Assembly: GCA_033725935.1 (NCBI GenBank)
Contig: MU867118.1
Span: forward strand, 154,157-218,156
Length of the DNA stretch: 64,000 nucleotides
Source of the DNA: Cladorrhinum sp. PSN259
Lineage: Eukaryota > Ascomycota > Sordariomycetes > Sordariales > Podosporaceae
Direction of reading: 5' to 3'
Position 1 is the first letter of the stretch. Each line of letters begins with the position of its first letter. The position numbers and the translations under genes were made by a program. This document shows, one piece after another, positions 21,728 through 32,872 of this stretch. Below the pieces are notes generated by a model. That model had not been told where the DNA came from, did no database searches, and saw only the letters and a program-made list of their open reading frames with translations.

Positions 21728-22576
21728 GTTTGGACAGAGGACGACAATACAACCTTGTGTTACAAACGAGTGTGCGGAGGAGATTAGACTGCAAAACTGA
21801 TGCCAAATTGAAATAAGGTGACAGAATTAGGGAAGCAAAGAAGACAGACAATCTGGAATGCTTCGCGGGGAGACATCAATACTTTATTTGGAAGAAATTT
21901 CAACTGATATCTTCAGTTGCTGGCGGTCGTGGAGCCTGCCCACGCAGCCAGAGGCTGGGGATGACAACGCGTGTGAGGAAGGAGCACTCACTTGGAGCGA
22001 AACCAACATTTTGGTCAAATGCATCATTTTCTCATTCAATTTGGCGCGGTGGAACTCCCAGAGCAATGGTGAACATCAAGATGGCAGGTGCACACCAGCG
22101 TTAAGCCGACAAATCCGACAAACTCGGTGCTGATGTTTCTGGATCTCCCGCAGAATTAGAAGTCCAGACCGCACCAAGGCCAATGGTTCCTTCCGCTCTG
22201 ATAAAAATACAAGCAAGAATTTCTCCATTTGAGTTCAGACGATCCGATTAGCTGACATGAATTCCAAAAGATGTCACTTCCAGCTTGGCTCATTTCACCC
22301 GATGAGATCCACTTCGTCTTGTCTCAGGGCGATGGAAACGTGGGATGCCCTTTGCAAAGACACACAGCGAATCTGGAAGTTTCTCTCAACATTATGACAG
22401 CATACAACAAACCAGAGCGGTCAGATGGCAACTCTCATTGGATTCATGGTGTGGATTTCCACAGCTATCATTTGAAGATCTCGAGAGTACAGTTATCATT
22501 GGACATCCTTCCATCTCCAAATTCTTTCTTCTCAACCATGGTCCAGCAGTCCCCCATCCACTTGCCTTCCATCGAT
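21728..22576. other. Intergenic region
   Basis: Upstream of the phosphatase gene and downstream of the small secreted protein gene. A plus-strand frame at 22271-22984 is mostly antisense to the latter and is discounted. Nothing else seen. Confidence 0.45.
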
Positions 22577-22975
22577 TTAGAATCCCAAAGCGCTGTTGAA
22601 TGCATCGGCAGTGGTAGCATCCTTGGTTCCGAGACTCTGAACGAGAGCCTGTGCCTTCTCGCACAAAGCCTTGGCGGCATCGTTTGCCTCGCAGACGTTC
22701 GTGAGCTGGTCGCAAACGCGGTTGGTGATGATGTTGGGGTTGAGAGCCTCTTGTTGACCCTGAGCCACAAGGGCATCGGTGGGCAGGAAAGTACCCTCAT
22801 CGGCCTTTCGACCAGGGCGACCGAGCTGGAAGTCGATTGTTGGGTTGCAGATACCAAAATCGGCGGCGGCATTGTTGTTGTTGTTGCCGTTATTTTGGTT
22901 CTGGCGGCCGTTGATGACGGCGGCAGAGGCGGCCGAGGCCGCAAAGAGAGCAACGAGAAGAGTCTTGGCGTACAT
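22577..22975 (-). CDS. Small secreted four-cysteine protein
   Basis: 132 residues from the ATG at 22975, chosen because it begins a clean signal peptide (MYAKTLLVALFAASAASAA). An upstream in-frame ATG would add a long improbable leader. After a short Asn/Gln-rich linker (QNQNNGNNNNN) comes a compact domain of about 95 residues with four cysteines (ICNP, VCDQ, VCEA, LCEK) and motifs DFQLGRPGRKADEGTF and NPNIITNRVCDQL. I believe this is a widely conserved ascomycete secreted family without a known function; effector or cell-wall roles are only possible. A TATAAAG-type element on the minus strand lies near 23145, about 170 bp upstream, consistent with an abundant transcript. No intron. Confidence 0.85.
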   Translation of the reverse strand: MYAKTLLVALFAASAASAAVINGRQNQNNGNNNNNAAADFGICNPTIDFQLGRPGRKADEGTFLPTDALVAQGQQEALNPNIITNRVCDQLTNVCEANDAAKALCEKAQALVQSLGTKDATTADAFNSALGF

Positions 22976-24321
22976 TTTGGTTGAAGTTGTTGGTAAAGAC
23001 CGTCTTGCGGTTTGATGCAGAAAAAGTATATGCAAAGAATGGAACAGTTCACAGAACCGGAATGGCGAGATCAACTCAGAAAGAATGGAAGTTTGCTCGT
23101 GTGGTGCTGACAGCAGGAGTACAGACGACGCACATCATCCCATCTTTATATCTTTTCTTTCATCCACCGGGTCGAATTCCAGTGTTGCATCTTGAAACAC
23201 TGATATGGATCTCGCCTGGGCGTTGATCAGACTTGCATGTCGGATATAGACGGCTCGCAACATGGGATGAGACAGCGACAAAGTCATTGCGGCCTTGGCA
23301 TTTAGCAACCGATGATGGTTTCAATCCCATCTTATGCCGATCTTCACTCAACTCGATTTGTTCAATTATGCAAATCTAGTTTGGGTCTTTAATGCATGGA
23401 CTTGCATCTTTCAGATTCCCTGCAACTTTCCCTGCCGCCCAGTTCAAACGGAGGCTGCCAGGTTGCACCATTTGCCGTGATCTTCTCGATACCAGCCCTG
23501 TTTGATGTCCAAGCGTCGGATCTCTGCCGAGTCTCGGTATTCGCTGTCAACGTGGCATATAGTATGGGAGGGCTGCTGTCACGGAATTGTGCAGTAGAAC
23601 TGACTTTGGTGTGGCTAGTCATCACACTTTAAAGTTCCACTAGAGTATGGAAGGAGAGAATGTGTTTGTGTCTTGTGAGTTGAAAATGGACGTAATCGTC
23701 TATACGACCATATTGTTACCTTTTGTAACTGCAAAAGGACAATACGTACCGAATGATACAGGATCAGAATGCCCATCTTGAACTACAGATAGCGAAGCCT
23801 ACGCATCCTGCGGGACACAATGCGAAACCTGCACTCAGCGTTGGTTGGTTGAAAATCACCGCTTTCCCACGAGACACTATCCAGAGCAGTCACCAGACGT
23901 GTCCAACGCCAACAAACTTACCAAGAGGAAAATACCAACATCAATGGGTGGCGCTGTGATGCCACGCCAGACGGACCGCACCGGAACACGTATTGGACAG
24001 GCCATTTGCGGGAGGAGGTGGTCATACGTCATTTTCTTCTTGCAGTCCGCCCACTGCCTCTCGCTCCCACATTCTCTCATACCATTGCTGCTGAACTGTC
24101 TCGAGACGGCGCGCAAAATGTGAACCAGCTCTTTCCTTGAAGGTGAGTGGCTCGTGCGCTCCGGCCCCCAATGATTTGGAGAAGGCACGTTAGGAGGGGG
24201 TGGCGGATGGTTGGCTGCCAGCTGCCTTGCTGCCTGGAACCGAACGTCTTGACACTCACTACACCCGATATCAGCAATTCATCACATCAGACACGCAGCA
24301 CTTCAAGACATTATTCCCCAA
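22976..24321. other. Intergenic region between divergent genes
   Basis: Shared upstream region of the leftward small secreted protein gene and the rightward HET-ankyrin gene. Short frames of 60-100 codons on both strands show no domains. No RNA gene or repeat recognised. Confidence 0.45.
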
Positions 24322-27300
24322 ATGTCAACAAGCATCTACCGCCCACTGTCCACTGGATGTATCCGTCTTCTTCGACTCAAGCCGGACCCGGACGACCATG
24401 CACCCATCCAGTGCGACCTTCTCGAATGCCCCATCTTGGATTCCGGGAGAAGCAGCCTGTACGAGGCCCTCTCTTACGTCTGGGGTTCTGGAGATAAACC
24501 GCAATCGATTTCCATGACTCCCGATGGATGCAACTTTCCGGTTGGGGAGAATCTTTATGCGGCGCTGGTGGCTCTTCGTGACCCGATTCTCGAGAGACTT
24601 ATTTGGGTCGATGCCGTCTGCATTAACCAAGAGGACGATACTGAAAAGGGTCACCAAGTCCAGGCCATGGCAAAGATCTACGCGAGGGCCAGAGATGTCG
24701 TTGTCTGGTTGGGTCCTGCGACGGCAGGGAGTCATCAAGCATTCCAACTTATTCACGGACTCGCGCTCGATAAAAACGAAATCCTGCCCCGTGGCTTCTC
24801 TGTCACACCACCAATGCAGTACTTTGCCAAGGATGCGGTCTTGGACCTCGTTCGACGCGCTTGGTTCAAGCGTATCTGGGTGAGTTAACTACATGCTCCT
24901 TATGTAATGTTAATTCAGGTTGCTGATGACTTCCAGATCCTCCAGGAAGTAGCTGCAGCACGGCATATCGTGATCAAGAGTGGCTCCGACGAGATGAGCG
25001 CGGATGCGTTTTGTGCCGGTCTTGCGGGTCTCCATGAATCAATTGAGCACCTCAACCATAAAGATGGAAATGTTCTTGATCCCGATAAAGAAATACGTAA
25101 CAGCCTCCTCCGGCTTCATCCAGTCACGCGCCTCATGAGGCATGCAGCCTTTCGGTCACGGAATGAAAACTACAGCTCTCCGCGATACTCGCTCAATATT
25201 GCGCCTCTCAGTGAGCTAATAGACCTATATAAAACGTTTGAAGCAACTGATCCCCGCGACAAGATTTATGCCTTGATGGGTATGAGCTCAGATAACCCCA
25301 GCGCAGCAGGTCTGGTACCCGACTATACCATTTGTTTTGAGGAGTTGATTCAGCGTTATATCAATACCCACGTCTCCCCCCACGCTCATGTCACCGTGTC
25401 AGACGACAAGAACATCATAGTGATCAGAGCGAGAGGTAACGTGGATGTGGCAATAACACACCGCCGCTCACTCGAGAACCCTCAGCCGACACTCGATGTT
25501 GTTTGCCGGTTTGAAGACGCCAAATGGGCGACTCTCATTCGACGTCATGCAGATTATTCAGCGCTAATACAGACATCTCTCGGTTTTGATCGCGTCTACA
25601 AGCAATCCTGCGCCATTGACTTCCTCATCGTGTGGGATTGGAGTTCCCAATTTAAGGAGAGAGGCTCCCAAAACGTTGTTAGCTGGTTTCAAGATGTCGG
25701 CGGCCCGAAAACCACAGGTTTCTCGCTCGACTACCCGCTGCAAGTGGAGATAAGGCTGCTGAGTGCCGTCATGATAGAATACAACATGTGGGAAACGCTG
25801 CGAGTACCACACCAGAATCGGGTTCTCGACTGGGTCAAAGCAGCGATAGATGTGTATCACGAATTCTTAACCTCGCCGGCACAAGGCAGTACAGCGACTG
25901 GAAAAGAACCTGAAAGGCCAGCTGCCGCATCTATTGAAGACAGCCGGTTCCGAGAACCAGGGCTAGGGGAAGGGGACCGAGTCGCCAGTCTTTTGGCCAA
26001 GCTTACTTTGCTCAGTCACCCTCATCTCAGTAGCGACAAACCTTGGAATCCTCCAAGCGAAGCAGAAATGATTTTGAATCCCTTAATTTTCGCCGCATCG
26101 AACGGACTAGTATGCGTCGTTCAGCGTATCCTCACGTGCGATGACCCGATGCTCAACGGCCTGGCTGAACTGAGGTGGGCAGTAATTTGGGACAATCAGA
26201 CCGCTATCAGGAGTTTTGCAGGAACTGCAGCAGGAGCTCGAAAAAGGTGATTGATTGGGAAAATCTAAGCTACGAAAGTGGGATATTTCCCAAGCCCTAA
26301 GACCTGGGTGGCCTGCCCAGCACTGGCCAGGTGCCCCACCCTGCAACAAGTTTGCTATCTACTGGGAAGGTGCTGCCATCGGTGAAGGATAATGACATGC
26401 ATTCGGTTGCGGTCTACGTCTTGCGGCGCTCTCTTTACGTCATGAGGCCTGGAAAGCCCCGTGCTGTGAATGACGAGGCCTCGGAATCTCGGTCTCTGCA
26501 CACATTCCTGACTTTTAACAACGGCATCGGACAAGGCATCTTGGGTGCTGGACTAGAGGTACTGTATCTCATAGACCTACCTCTTTTTCGTTCTCTTATT
26601 GACAGGTATCAACTCGACTTGAACTCTCGGCACCCAGATGGACAAACAATCTTGATGATGGCCGCCAAAGCAAACAGGCTTGATATTGTGGAGTATCTCC
26701 TCGGTGGCAATGTACAAGCTTCACACCATCCATGTCACGACCGGGACAACTTGGGACAGACCCCGTTGATGATTGCTGCAGCTCACGGGGCCCATCAACT
26801 AGTTAAATGCCTTCTAGATTCAGGTGAAGCGCTGCCGAACGCCAAGAATAATGATGGACAGACAGCACTTATGATTGCAGCTTTGGCATCAAAAAGATTC
26901 AACATCAAAACGCTGATGGAATCGGAGAAATCTGAGCTAGATTTTGAGTCCAAGGATGGGCAGACTCTTCTCATGATTGCGTCACGGAAGGGGTGGGGAG
27001 ATATAGTCAATGAGTTACTGAAGACTGCTATCGGGCAATCACAGCTCAATGCTACGGATGATCAAGGACAAACGGCCCTTCTATACGCACTGAAAGAGGG
27101 AAAACAAAACGGTTCATGGAAACTGGCTTTCGGTTGCCTCTTGGTGGCAATACGATTGCTGCAGGACGAGCACACTGACATCGGTATTGTGGATGTTGAT
27201 GGGAATTCGACAGTGTCAATATTGCAAGAGTGGGGGATGGATATTAAAGACGATTGGAGTCGGGCGAAAATACTAGAATATGCAAAGGTTTGGTATGAAG

Positions 27301-27407
27301 AGAACGAACCTGAACAATGGAAACATCTGCAGCTGGATTGGACTCGAGTTTTGACTCCAACGAAGACTCGGGTTCGCGATCGGGTTCGAAGTTTTATAGG
27401 TGTCTAG
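24322..27407 (+). CDS. HET-domain protein with C-terminal ankyrin repeats
   Basis: Three exons: 24322-24879, 24937-26246 and 26321-27407. Introns are 24880-24936 (GTGAGT..CCAG) and 26247-26320 (GTGATT..CCAG); phases fit, giving 984 residues. HET domains act in heterokaryon incompatibility, triggering cell death when unlike strains fuse. Marks present: YEALSYVWG (residue ~47), LIWVDAVCINQ, the QVQAMAKIYARARDVVVWLG block, and, restored by splicing, FKRIWILQEVA. The middle (residues ~220-620) is the usual poorly conserved post-HET region with TDPRDKIYALMG. After the second intron, at least four ankyrin-type repeats (DGQTILMMAAKANRLDIVEYL, NLGQTPLMIAAAHG, DGQTALMIAA, DGQTLLMIASRKG) occupy about residues 728-880. 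The third exon joins in phase only if the acceptor CCTGCCCAG at 26320 is used; this is the less certain junction. There is no NACHT or NB-ARC domain. Confidence 0.88.
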
Positions 27408-28106
27408 GAGATCGATCAAGTGAAAGGCAACACGGCCAATACGATTCACTTAAGTGTCCGGCAAATGTGTTAAAAATGGCCTAATCCCGTACAGCATCGG
27501 CAAATAGGGACTCAGAGATTGCAACAAAGCTGTTCATACCAAGTTCGGAAGGGAAACTGCATTGGACTCAGGCGAGTCACTCTACATGACACCCAATCAC
27601 ACATCATGTTTGGCCTGGTTCAAGCATTTGCCATCGGGTGCAAACACTAGCATAGCACATCACATCACGGTTGGGTTCCCCCGCCACGGATCTGGCAACG
27701 GGGGATGTGGGAGAGATCCAGAATTGCAGCAGCAGCTCAAACTTCGAATGCATTCAGGTGCTCCTTCAACAGTAAGAGATTCCTGCACCTTGGTGAATTC
27801 CGGAGACTATCGGACCTCTCTAGCAAAATCTAACTGACCCCCATGTTGCGGATGGATCCCAACACATTGACTGCAGCTAGCCTTCAGTAGTATTGACAAA
27901 ATTAATTTGCTCAGTCGGTTGCCAAGCGCTGGGAGCGTGTTTGCATGTACTGAGGCCTACTTATGCACTTTCAGCAAGCTACCGGCCATATATATCTTGC
28001 TCCTTCATTGACCCTTGTTCCCCACATCTCCCAAGAATCTGTCTTTCAGAAATTCAGACCACCGATTCACTCAGTGACACAGCCTAAACCGTCAGAACCG
28101 CGAATC
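27408..28106. other. Intergenic region / promoter of the fusion gene
   Basis: Nothing coding seen. An ATATATAT element at 27988-27995 lies about 110 bp before the chosen ATG at 28107; a farther in-frame ATG at 27963 precedes this element and is therefore disfavoured as the start. Confidence 0.45.
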
Positions 28107-31100
28107 ATGGCGACTCTTGACGCCCTGAAGTCAGCTCTCAGAGCAGCTACGCCCTCTTCCTGTAAACGCTGCCCACTTTCACACGAGGAGTACAGCGTCG
28201 GTTTCAGCATCCTGGCCAGCAGGCCGCAGTCCATCGGCGGCTCCCCGTCCGCATACGAAAAGTTCATCACCCCCCAGCTCACTCAAATTCTTGTCAACCT
28301 CACCAACTCCAACGGCCATCTTTCTATTCTAGAAGTCGGACCGGGACCAAAGAGTATTCTTGAGTCAGTCCCAGAGCCGCTGAGACGAAAGATCAACCAC
28401 TACCTCGCCTTCGAGCCCAATTTCCTGTTCGCCAAAACATTGGCTGACTCGCTCCTCCGTCCCGATCCCGCCTTTCCTTGTCTTCACAGCACACCAGACA
28501 TCCGGAAAGTTCCTTTTACTCTGAGAACATGTTCTCAAGTCGACGGAAAGTTCGACTTGATCCTGTTCGGCCATAGCATGTACGGCATGAAGCCCAAGTC
28601 TAGCTTCATCCAACAGTCCCTGAGAATGCTCGCCAACGACACCGCGATGGTTGTGGTGTTTCATCGCGAGAGCTTGGACCTTGATGGCTCAGGATTGGTG
28701 GCCCAGCACACGGCTTCTTTCCCTACTGGAGAGGTTGGTCTCGCCGTGGCGCAGAAGGATGAGAGAGATGGGTCAGCGTCAGCCCGCGCGGATGGGGCTC
28801 TGGATAGCTTTGCCGCTTACATTGCTGGGTTCGGTGTCGCCAATGATGAGGTCAAGACCGAATGGCGCAACATCTGCCGGCGCTTGGGTCGTCTGAGCTC
28901 AACCCTTCCTTCTTTGCCCACCTCTTCTACGGCTGCTTCTGCATCGACGTCCTCTACCTCGACTCCTTCTGTCTTGACGCCTTCCGCTTCCATTTCTGGT
29001 GTTTCAAACTCTCATGATGAGTCGGCTGCTCGCCCCCTTGGCGACTTGTCTGATTACCTTGTCTTCAGCTCGCCTGAGATCATGGTTGGCTTTACGCAGC
29101 ATGCGACCGCACTCGAGGAACTGACTGATCAAGTCGCCGTCATTGAGAACAAGACCATCAAGAACAGGGAAGCTCGTGTCCATCATCCCGCAGCTATTAT
29201 GCGGCCCACAAAGATCTCACATGTTCAGGCGTGTGTCCGGTGGGCTATCAAGCATGGATTTGGCCTTACTGTCGTTGGAGGAGGACATAGTGGCCAGTGT
29301 GTGGTACCAAATGTTGTGGCAGTTGATATGGGTGCGTTTGACAAGGTTCACGTCATCAAGGTTGAATATGGAGAGTGTACAGTGGTTGCTGGAGGGGGTT
29401 GCAAGTCGGGTGACATCATCAAGAAGGCCCTTGCGAGCGGGCTCACGGTACCTCTAGGGGCTCGTCCGAGTGTCGGTGCTGGACTGTGGCTACAAGGCGG
29501 AATTGGACATCTTTCCAGACGTCACGGACTGTCTTGTGATGTTATCATTGGTGCTGTGGTAATCAACCTGCAGGACGGTCAAATTCTCTGTGTTGGTTCT
29601 GTTCCAAAAGAACACCAGCCGGATGGCGCCGTACGTCCAGCAGACGAAGACGAATGGTTGTGGGCAATGAAGGGGGCGGGTACCAACTTTGGCATCGTGG
29701 TGATGGTCACTCTCAAGGCTTTCACTGCACACCCTTTCATGGTTGCAACCAAGGCTAACACGTTCAACACTCCCACCAATACTAGTCAGAATCTCTCGAC
29801 ATGGTTCCAAAAAACCTCTGGGTACCTCTCTCGCCGTGATAGGTCTTTCTCAACTGGGACGTTTTTGTATGCAGAAAACACTGACCGAATCTGCTATGGT
29901 ATCAACACCTTCATTGAAGATGGGCCGTGCGTTACTATCTCAACTCAACAAGAAATACCCTTTTCGTTGAGAGATATGATGGGATGGGGAGTAGAAGCGG
30001 AGCTAGTTGATGCCATGGCTTTGTTCGACAAGGAGATGTACATGTCGACAATGCACGGCGGGCATGGGGGCGGCAAGACCTCTGCATTCAAGAGATGTGT
30101 ATTCCTGAAAGATCTTGTTTCTGCTTCTACCCCCTTGGTATCAGCTTTCCTGGGCCGACCCACCGAATTTTGTTATTATCATCTCATTCATGGCAGAGGG
30201 GCCATTGAAGACGTTGTGCCAGAGGCCTCGGCTTTTGGATGTCGAGACTGGGATTTTGCTTGTGTGATAACCGGTGTCTGGCCTCGAGAACAGGACGGAA
30301 CCGAAATCTCTCGCTCGGCTATCCAGTGGGTGTATAAGGTTGTCGAGGACCTGTTACCCCTGAGTTTCTGTGTCGGAGTCTACGGCGCTGACCTCGGCCC
30401 AGACCCCAGGGATGCCCCGCTGGCAACCCGTGCCTTTGGGCTCAACCTTCCCCGCCTGTGCCGTCTCAAACTTGCGTTGGATCCGCACAACGTGCTTCGT
30501 TATGCCTGCCCAATCACCGCTGCGACGGAGCCAAAGCTAGTCATTATCGTGACGGGGGAGACTTGCACTGGCAAAGACTATTGCGCCGGCGCTTGGGCAT
30601 CCATGTTCATGACGCGGAATATCACTGCTCGGACAGTCAGCATCAGTGAAAATGCCAAACGGGAATTTGCAACCAAAGCCCAGCCTTCGGTAAACTTGGA
30701 TCGCTTACTCACAGACCGAGCCTACAAAGAACAGCATCGCGCAGCCCTCACCGCATTCTTCGCGAAACAGGTCAAGGAAGACCGCAAGCTCCCACAAAAA
30801 CACTTTCTCAGCCTCGTCCTAGCCGCCAGCTCAGTAAACGTCCTTCTCATCACAGGAATGAGAGACGAAGCCCCTCTCGCTACATTCGCCCACCTTGTTC
30901 CCAACAGCCGAGTCATCGAAGTCCGTGTGACAGCAAGCAAAGAAACCCGAATGACTCGTCTAGGATCTGAAAACAGTTCTATCCCGCTTCTCACTTCGCC
31001 ACCAAACAAGTTTTCGCCAACCTTTACATTCCCCAACGACACTCAGACCCACCCTCCTGTAACCAGTTTCTTCAACACTTGCCTTCTTCCGTTCGTCTCG

Positions 31101-31712
31101 CAGCCCATTTCCAAGCTACACGACTTGATTCGTCCCGTGCCATCATTCCCCCGTCAAGGAATCACGTTCCAACACATCCTCGGCATTGCTCAACAACCCG
31201 GCGGGCTCAGGCTCGTCACTTCTCTCCTTACCTCCCTCTACCATACGCCCTGGAAGCAGATATCACACGTTGTATCATGCGAAGCGGGCGGGTTCGTCTT
31301 TGCTTCCGCGCTCGCTTGTTCGCTCGACAAGCCACTCGCCATCATCCGCAAGAAGACTTGCGGATCTCCTAAGCTCCCTCCCCCGACACTGTCCGTTGCC
31401 AAGGAAGGTGTCTCTCACATTTCTGGCTGTTCTCCTGGATCAGAAAAGAGGAAGGTAGAGGAGAAGCTGGAAATAGACAGGGACATAATCCCCAAGGACG
31501 GAAAGGTGGTGATAATTGACGACGTTCTCGCGACGGGACGGACTTTGTGCTCTATCCTGGAGTTGGTGGTCGGTAAAGTTGGTTTGGGAGCTGAGAACGT
31601 CAGTGTCTTGGTTGTTGCCGAGTTTCCGGCGCATAAGGGGAGGGAGATGTTGAAGAAGAAAGGGTTTGGAGAGGTTGCTGTTGGGAGCTTGGTTGTTTTT
31701 GGTGGTCTTTAG
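28107..31712 (+). CDS. Four-domain fusion: methyltransferase-like / FAD-linked oxidase / P-loop kinase / APRT-like
   Basis: Intronless, 1201 residues. (1) Residues ~1-260: class I methyltransferase-like fold with motif LSILEVGPGPKS (~73). (2) A Ser/Thr linker at ~271-298. (3) Residues ~355-805: FAD-linked oxidase of the berberine-bridge/6-hydroxynicotine-oxidase type, with VVGGGHSGQC (the His that usually binds FAD covalently), PSVGAGLWLQGGIGHLSRRHG, and the terminal LDPHNVLRY. The Cys used by bicovalent members is absent. (4) Residues ~808-1000: P-loop kinase, IIVTGETCTGKDYCA, then LLTDRAYKEQHR and LLITGMRDEAP, matching the animal-type phosphomevalonate kinase pattern. (5) Residues ~1005-1201: adenine-phosphoribosyltransferase-like domain, PRQGITFQHIL, SCEAGGFVFAS, and the PRPP loop VVIIDDVLATGRTL. 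Every active-site loop looks intact. Substrates and pathway are unknown; salvage-linked or specialised metabolism is inference. Confidence 0.9.
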   Translation: MATLDALKSALRAATPSSCKRCPLSHEEYSVGFSILASRPQSIGGSPSAYEKFITPQLTQILVNLTNSNGHLSILEVGPGPKSILESVPEPLRRKINHYLAFEPNFLFAKTLADSLLRPDPAFPCLHSTPDIRKVPFTLRTCSQVDGKFDLILFGHSMYGMKPKSSFIQQSLRMLANDTAMVVVFHRESLDLDGSGLVAQHTASFPTGEVGLAVAQKDERDGSASARADGALDSFAAYIAGFGVANDEVKTEWRNICRRLGRLSSTLPSLPTSSTAASASTSSTSTPSVLTPSASISGVSNSHDESAARPLGDLSDYLVFSSPEIMVGFTQHATALEELTDQVAVIENKTIKNREARVHHPAAIMRPTKISHVQACVRWAIKHGFGLTVVGGGHSGQCVVPNVVAVDMGAFDKVHVIKVEYGECTVVAGGGCKSGDIIKKALASGLTVPLGARPSVGAGLWLQGGIGHLSRRHGLSCDVIIGAVVINLQDGQILCVGSVPKEHQPDGAVRPADEDEWLWAMKGAGTNFGIVVMVTLKAFTAHPFMVATKANTFNTPTNTSQNLSTWFQKTSGYLSRRDRSFSTGTFLYAENTDRICYGINTFIEDGPCVTISTQQEIPFSLRDMMGWGVEAELVDAMALFDKEMYMSTMHGGHGGGKTSAFKRCVFLKDLVSASTPLVSAFLGRPTEFCYYHLIHGRGAIEDVVPEASAFGCRDWDFACVITGVWPREQDGTEISRSAIQWVYKVVEDLLPLSFCVGVYGADLGPDPRDAPLATRAFGLNLPRLCRLKLALDPHNVLRYACPITAATEPKLVIIVTGETCTGKDYCAGAWASMFMTRNITARTVSISENAKREFATKAQPSVNLDRLLTDRAYKEQHRAALTAFFAKQVKEDRKLPQKHFLSLVLAASSVNVLLITGMRDEAPLATFAHLVPNSRVIEVRVTASKETRMTRLGSENSSIPLLTSPPNKFSPTFTFPNDTQTHPPVTSFFNTCLLPFVSQPISKLHDLIRPVPSFPRQGITFQHILGIAQQPGGLRLVTSLLTSLYHTPWKQISHVVSCEAGGFVFASALACSLDKPLAIIRKKTCGSPKLPPPTLSVAKEGVSHISGCSPGSEKRKVEEKLEIDRDIIPKDGKVVIIDDVLATGRTLCSILELVVGKVGLGAENVSVLVVAEFPAHKGREMLKKKGFGEVAVGSLVVFGGL

Positions 31713-32368
31713 GGGCAAAAGAGAGATTTGGGATGGGGATCATTTCAATGAGAATAGGTGGGAGGTCGGGTTGGATCAGGATGCCTACAAATAAATCGGG
31801 AATGTTTCAGAGTTGAATTCTTTTGTCAGACATTCTAAAGCCAGGTTGCGTTGTATTCTTCGTCCATTACATGCAGTCCTTGATTCTCGAGACTCCAGGA
31901 CCGAGCACTCGATATTACCTACCCACCAATTATCACTGGTGTGAGATGTGTCCGTTGTGACAGCCCCTGAGGAGTTTGTGGCTTCACGATTCAAGTTCAA
32001 AGTTGCCCTGGTGCAAACTTTATTGCCAGTACACAGGGAAGGAAAAGACACAACTGATCAAAAGTCTAGCACAAAATATTTGAAGCTCGTTCTTCTTTGC
32101 CTTCTCACTCGCAGCAACCGGAACGATCATCAGATGATCCATCTGCCAGGGGTGACATTAAGACCTTCTGGTCCCGCCCCGAAGAAACCAGGCTCCTCAG
32201 GAGATCTGGCCGGAGCTCGCAAAAACTCGAGGATATGATTAAACACTTGGCTCAAGTCAAGTGCGCGTCCGTGTTCATTTAGGATTTCTGTGGGGAAAGG
32301 TAAAACGAGAAAAGGTAAAAAAAATATTAAAAAAATAAAGAGAGGACTTCAACCCTCTCCTTTTTATC
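31713..32368. other. Intergenic region
   Basis: 3' flank of the fusion gene and of tRNA-Pro. An A/T-rich stretch at 32315-32345 provides the minus-strand T-runs expected after the tRNA. No gene seen. Confidence 0.45.
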
Positions 32369-32493
32369 GGGGCCACCCGGGGATTGAACCCGGGACTTCT
32401 CGCAAACCCAATTTTTCAACAAACATGTTAAAATGTGGTTTTTGTTTTCAGGGTGAACCCTAAGCGAGAATCATACCACTAGACCAGCGGCCC
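32369..32493 (-). tRNA. tRNA-Pro(AGG) with 53-nt intron
   Basis: Minus strand: exon 1 is 32458-32493 (36 nt), intron 32405-32457 (53 nt, AT-rich), exon 2 32369-32404. The acceptor stem GGGCCGC pairs with GTGGCCC (one G-U), the anticodon stem CTCGC pairs with GCGAG, the loop is TTAGGGT with anticodon AGG, and the T arm is CCGGG-TTCAATC-CCCGG. The intron position after base 37 is canonical. Boxes A and B are intact. Confidence 0.94.
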
Positions 32494-32801
32494 TTTTTTT
32501 GTGAAGTTCGTTGAGAGAATGTGAGGGGGGGAATGGATGATGACTCATGGTACTCGAAACTTGCTCTGGTTGGCAGCTGGGATGTGTCAAACTGTTTTTG
32601 TTCGTGGTGACTGAGTCAGTCTTTCTTTGGTTCTTGCATACATCCCTGCTTTGTTTCATCCGAGATTTCGAGTTCGTCTGCTGTGCTGGGATGATGCTCT
32701 CCCGCACAACTACACAACTCCACGAGTGACGAGTCCACCATACTCGCCCACAAATGGCATTCCTGCACGACAAAACAACAATCCATCTGGTTGTTTCCCC
32801 A
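32494..32801. other. Spacer between divergent tRNA genes
   Basis: 308 bp between the 5' ends of tRNA-Pro (minus) and tRNA-Gly (plus). No gene or motif recognised. Confidence 0.45.
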
Positions 32802-32872
32802 GCGTCAGTGGTTTAGTGGTAAAATCCATCGTTGCCATCGATGGGCCCCGCGTTCGATTCGCGGCTGACGCA
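32802..32872 (+). tRNA. tRNA-Gly(GCC), copy 1
   Basis: 71-nt intronless tRNA with a fully paired acceptor stem GCGTCAG/CTGACGC, anticodon loop TTGCCAT (anticodon GCC), T loop TTCGATT and discriminator A. A T5 terminator follows at 32873. Its sequence is identical to the inverted copy at 36321-36391. Confidence 0.96.

Noticed and set aside
27963..28106. N-terminal extension of the fusion protein from an upstream in-frame ATG
   Set aside because: The upstream ATG precedes a TATA-like ATATATAT; the added 48 residues are not domain-like. The start at 28107 is preferred.
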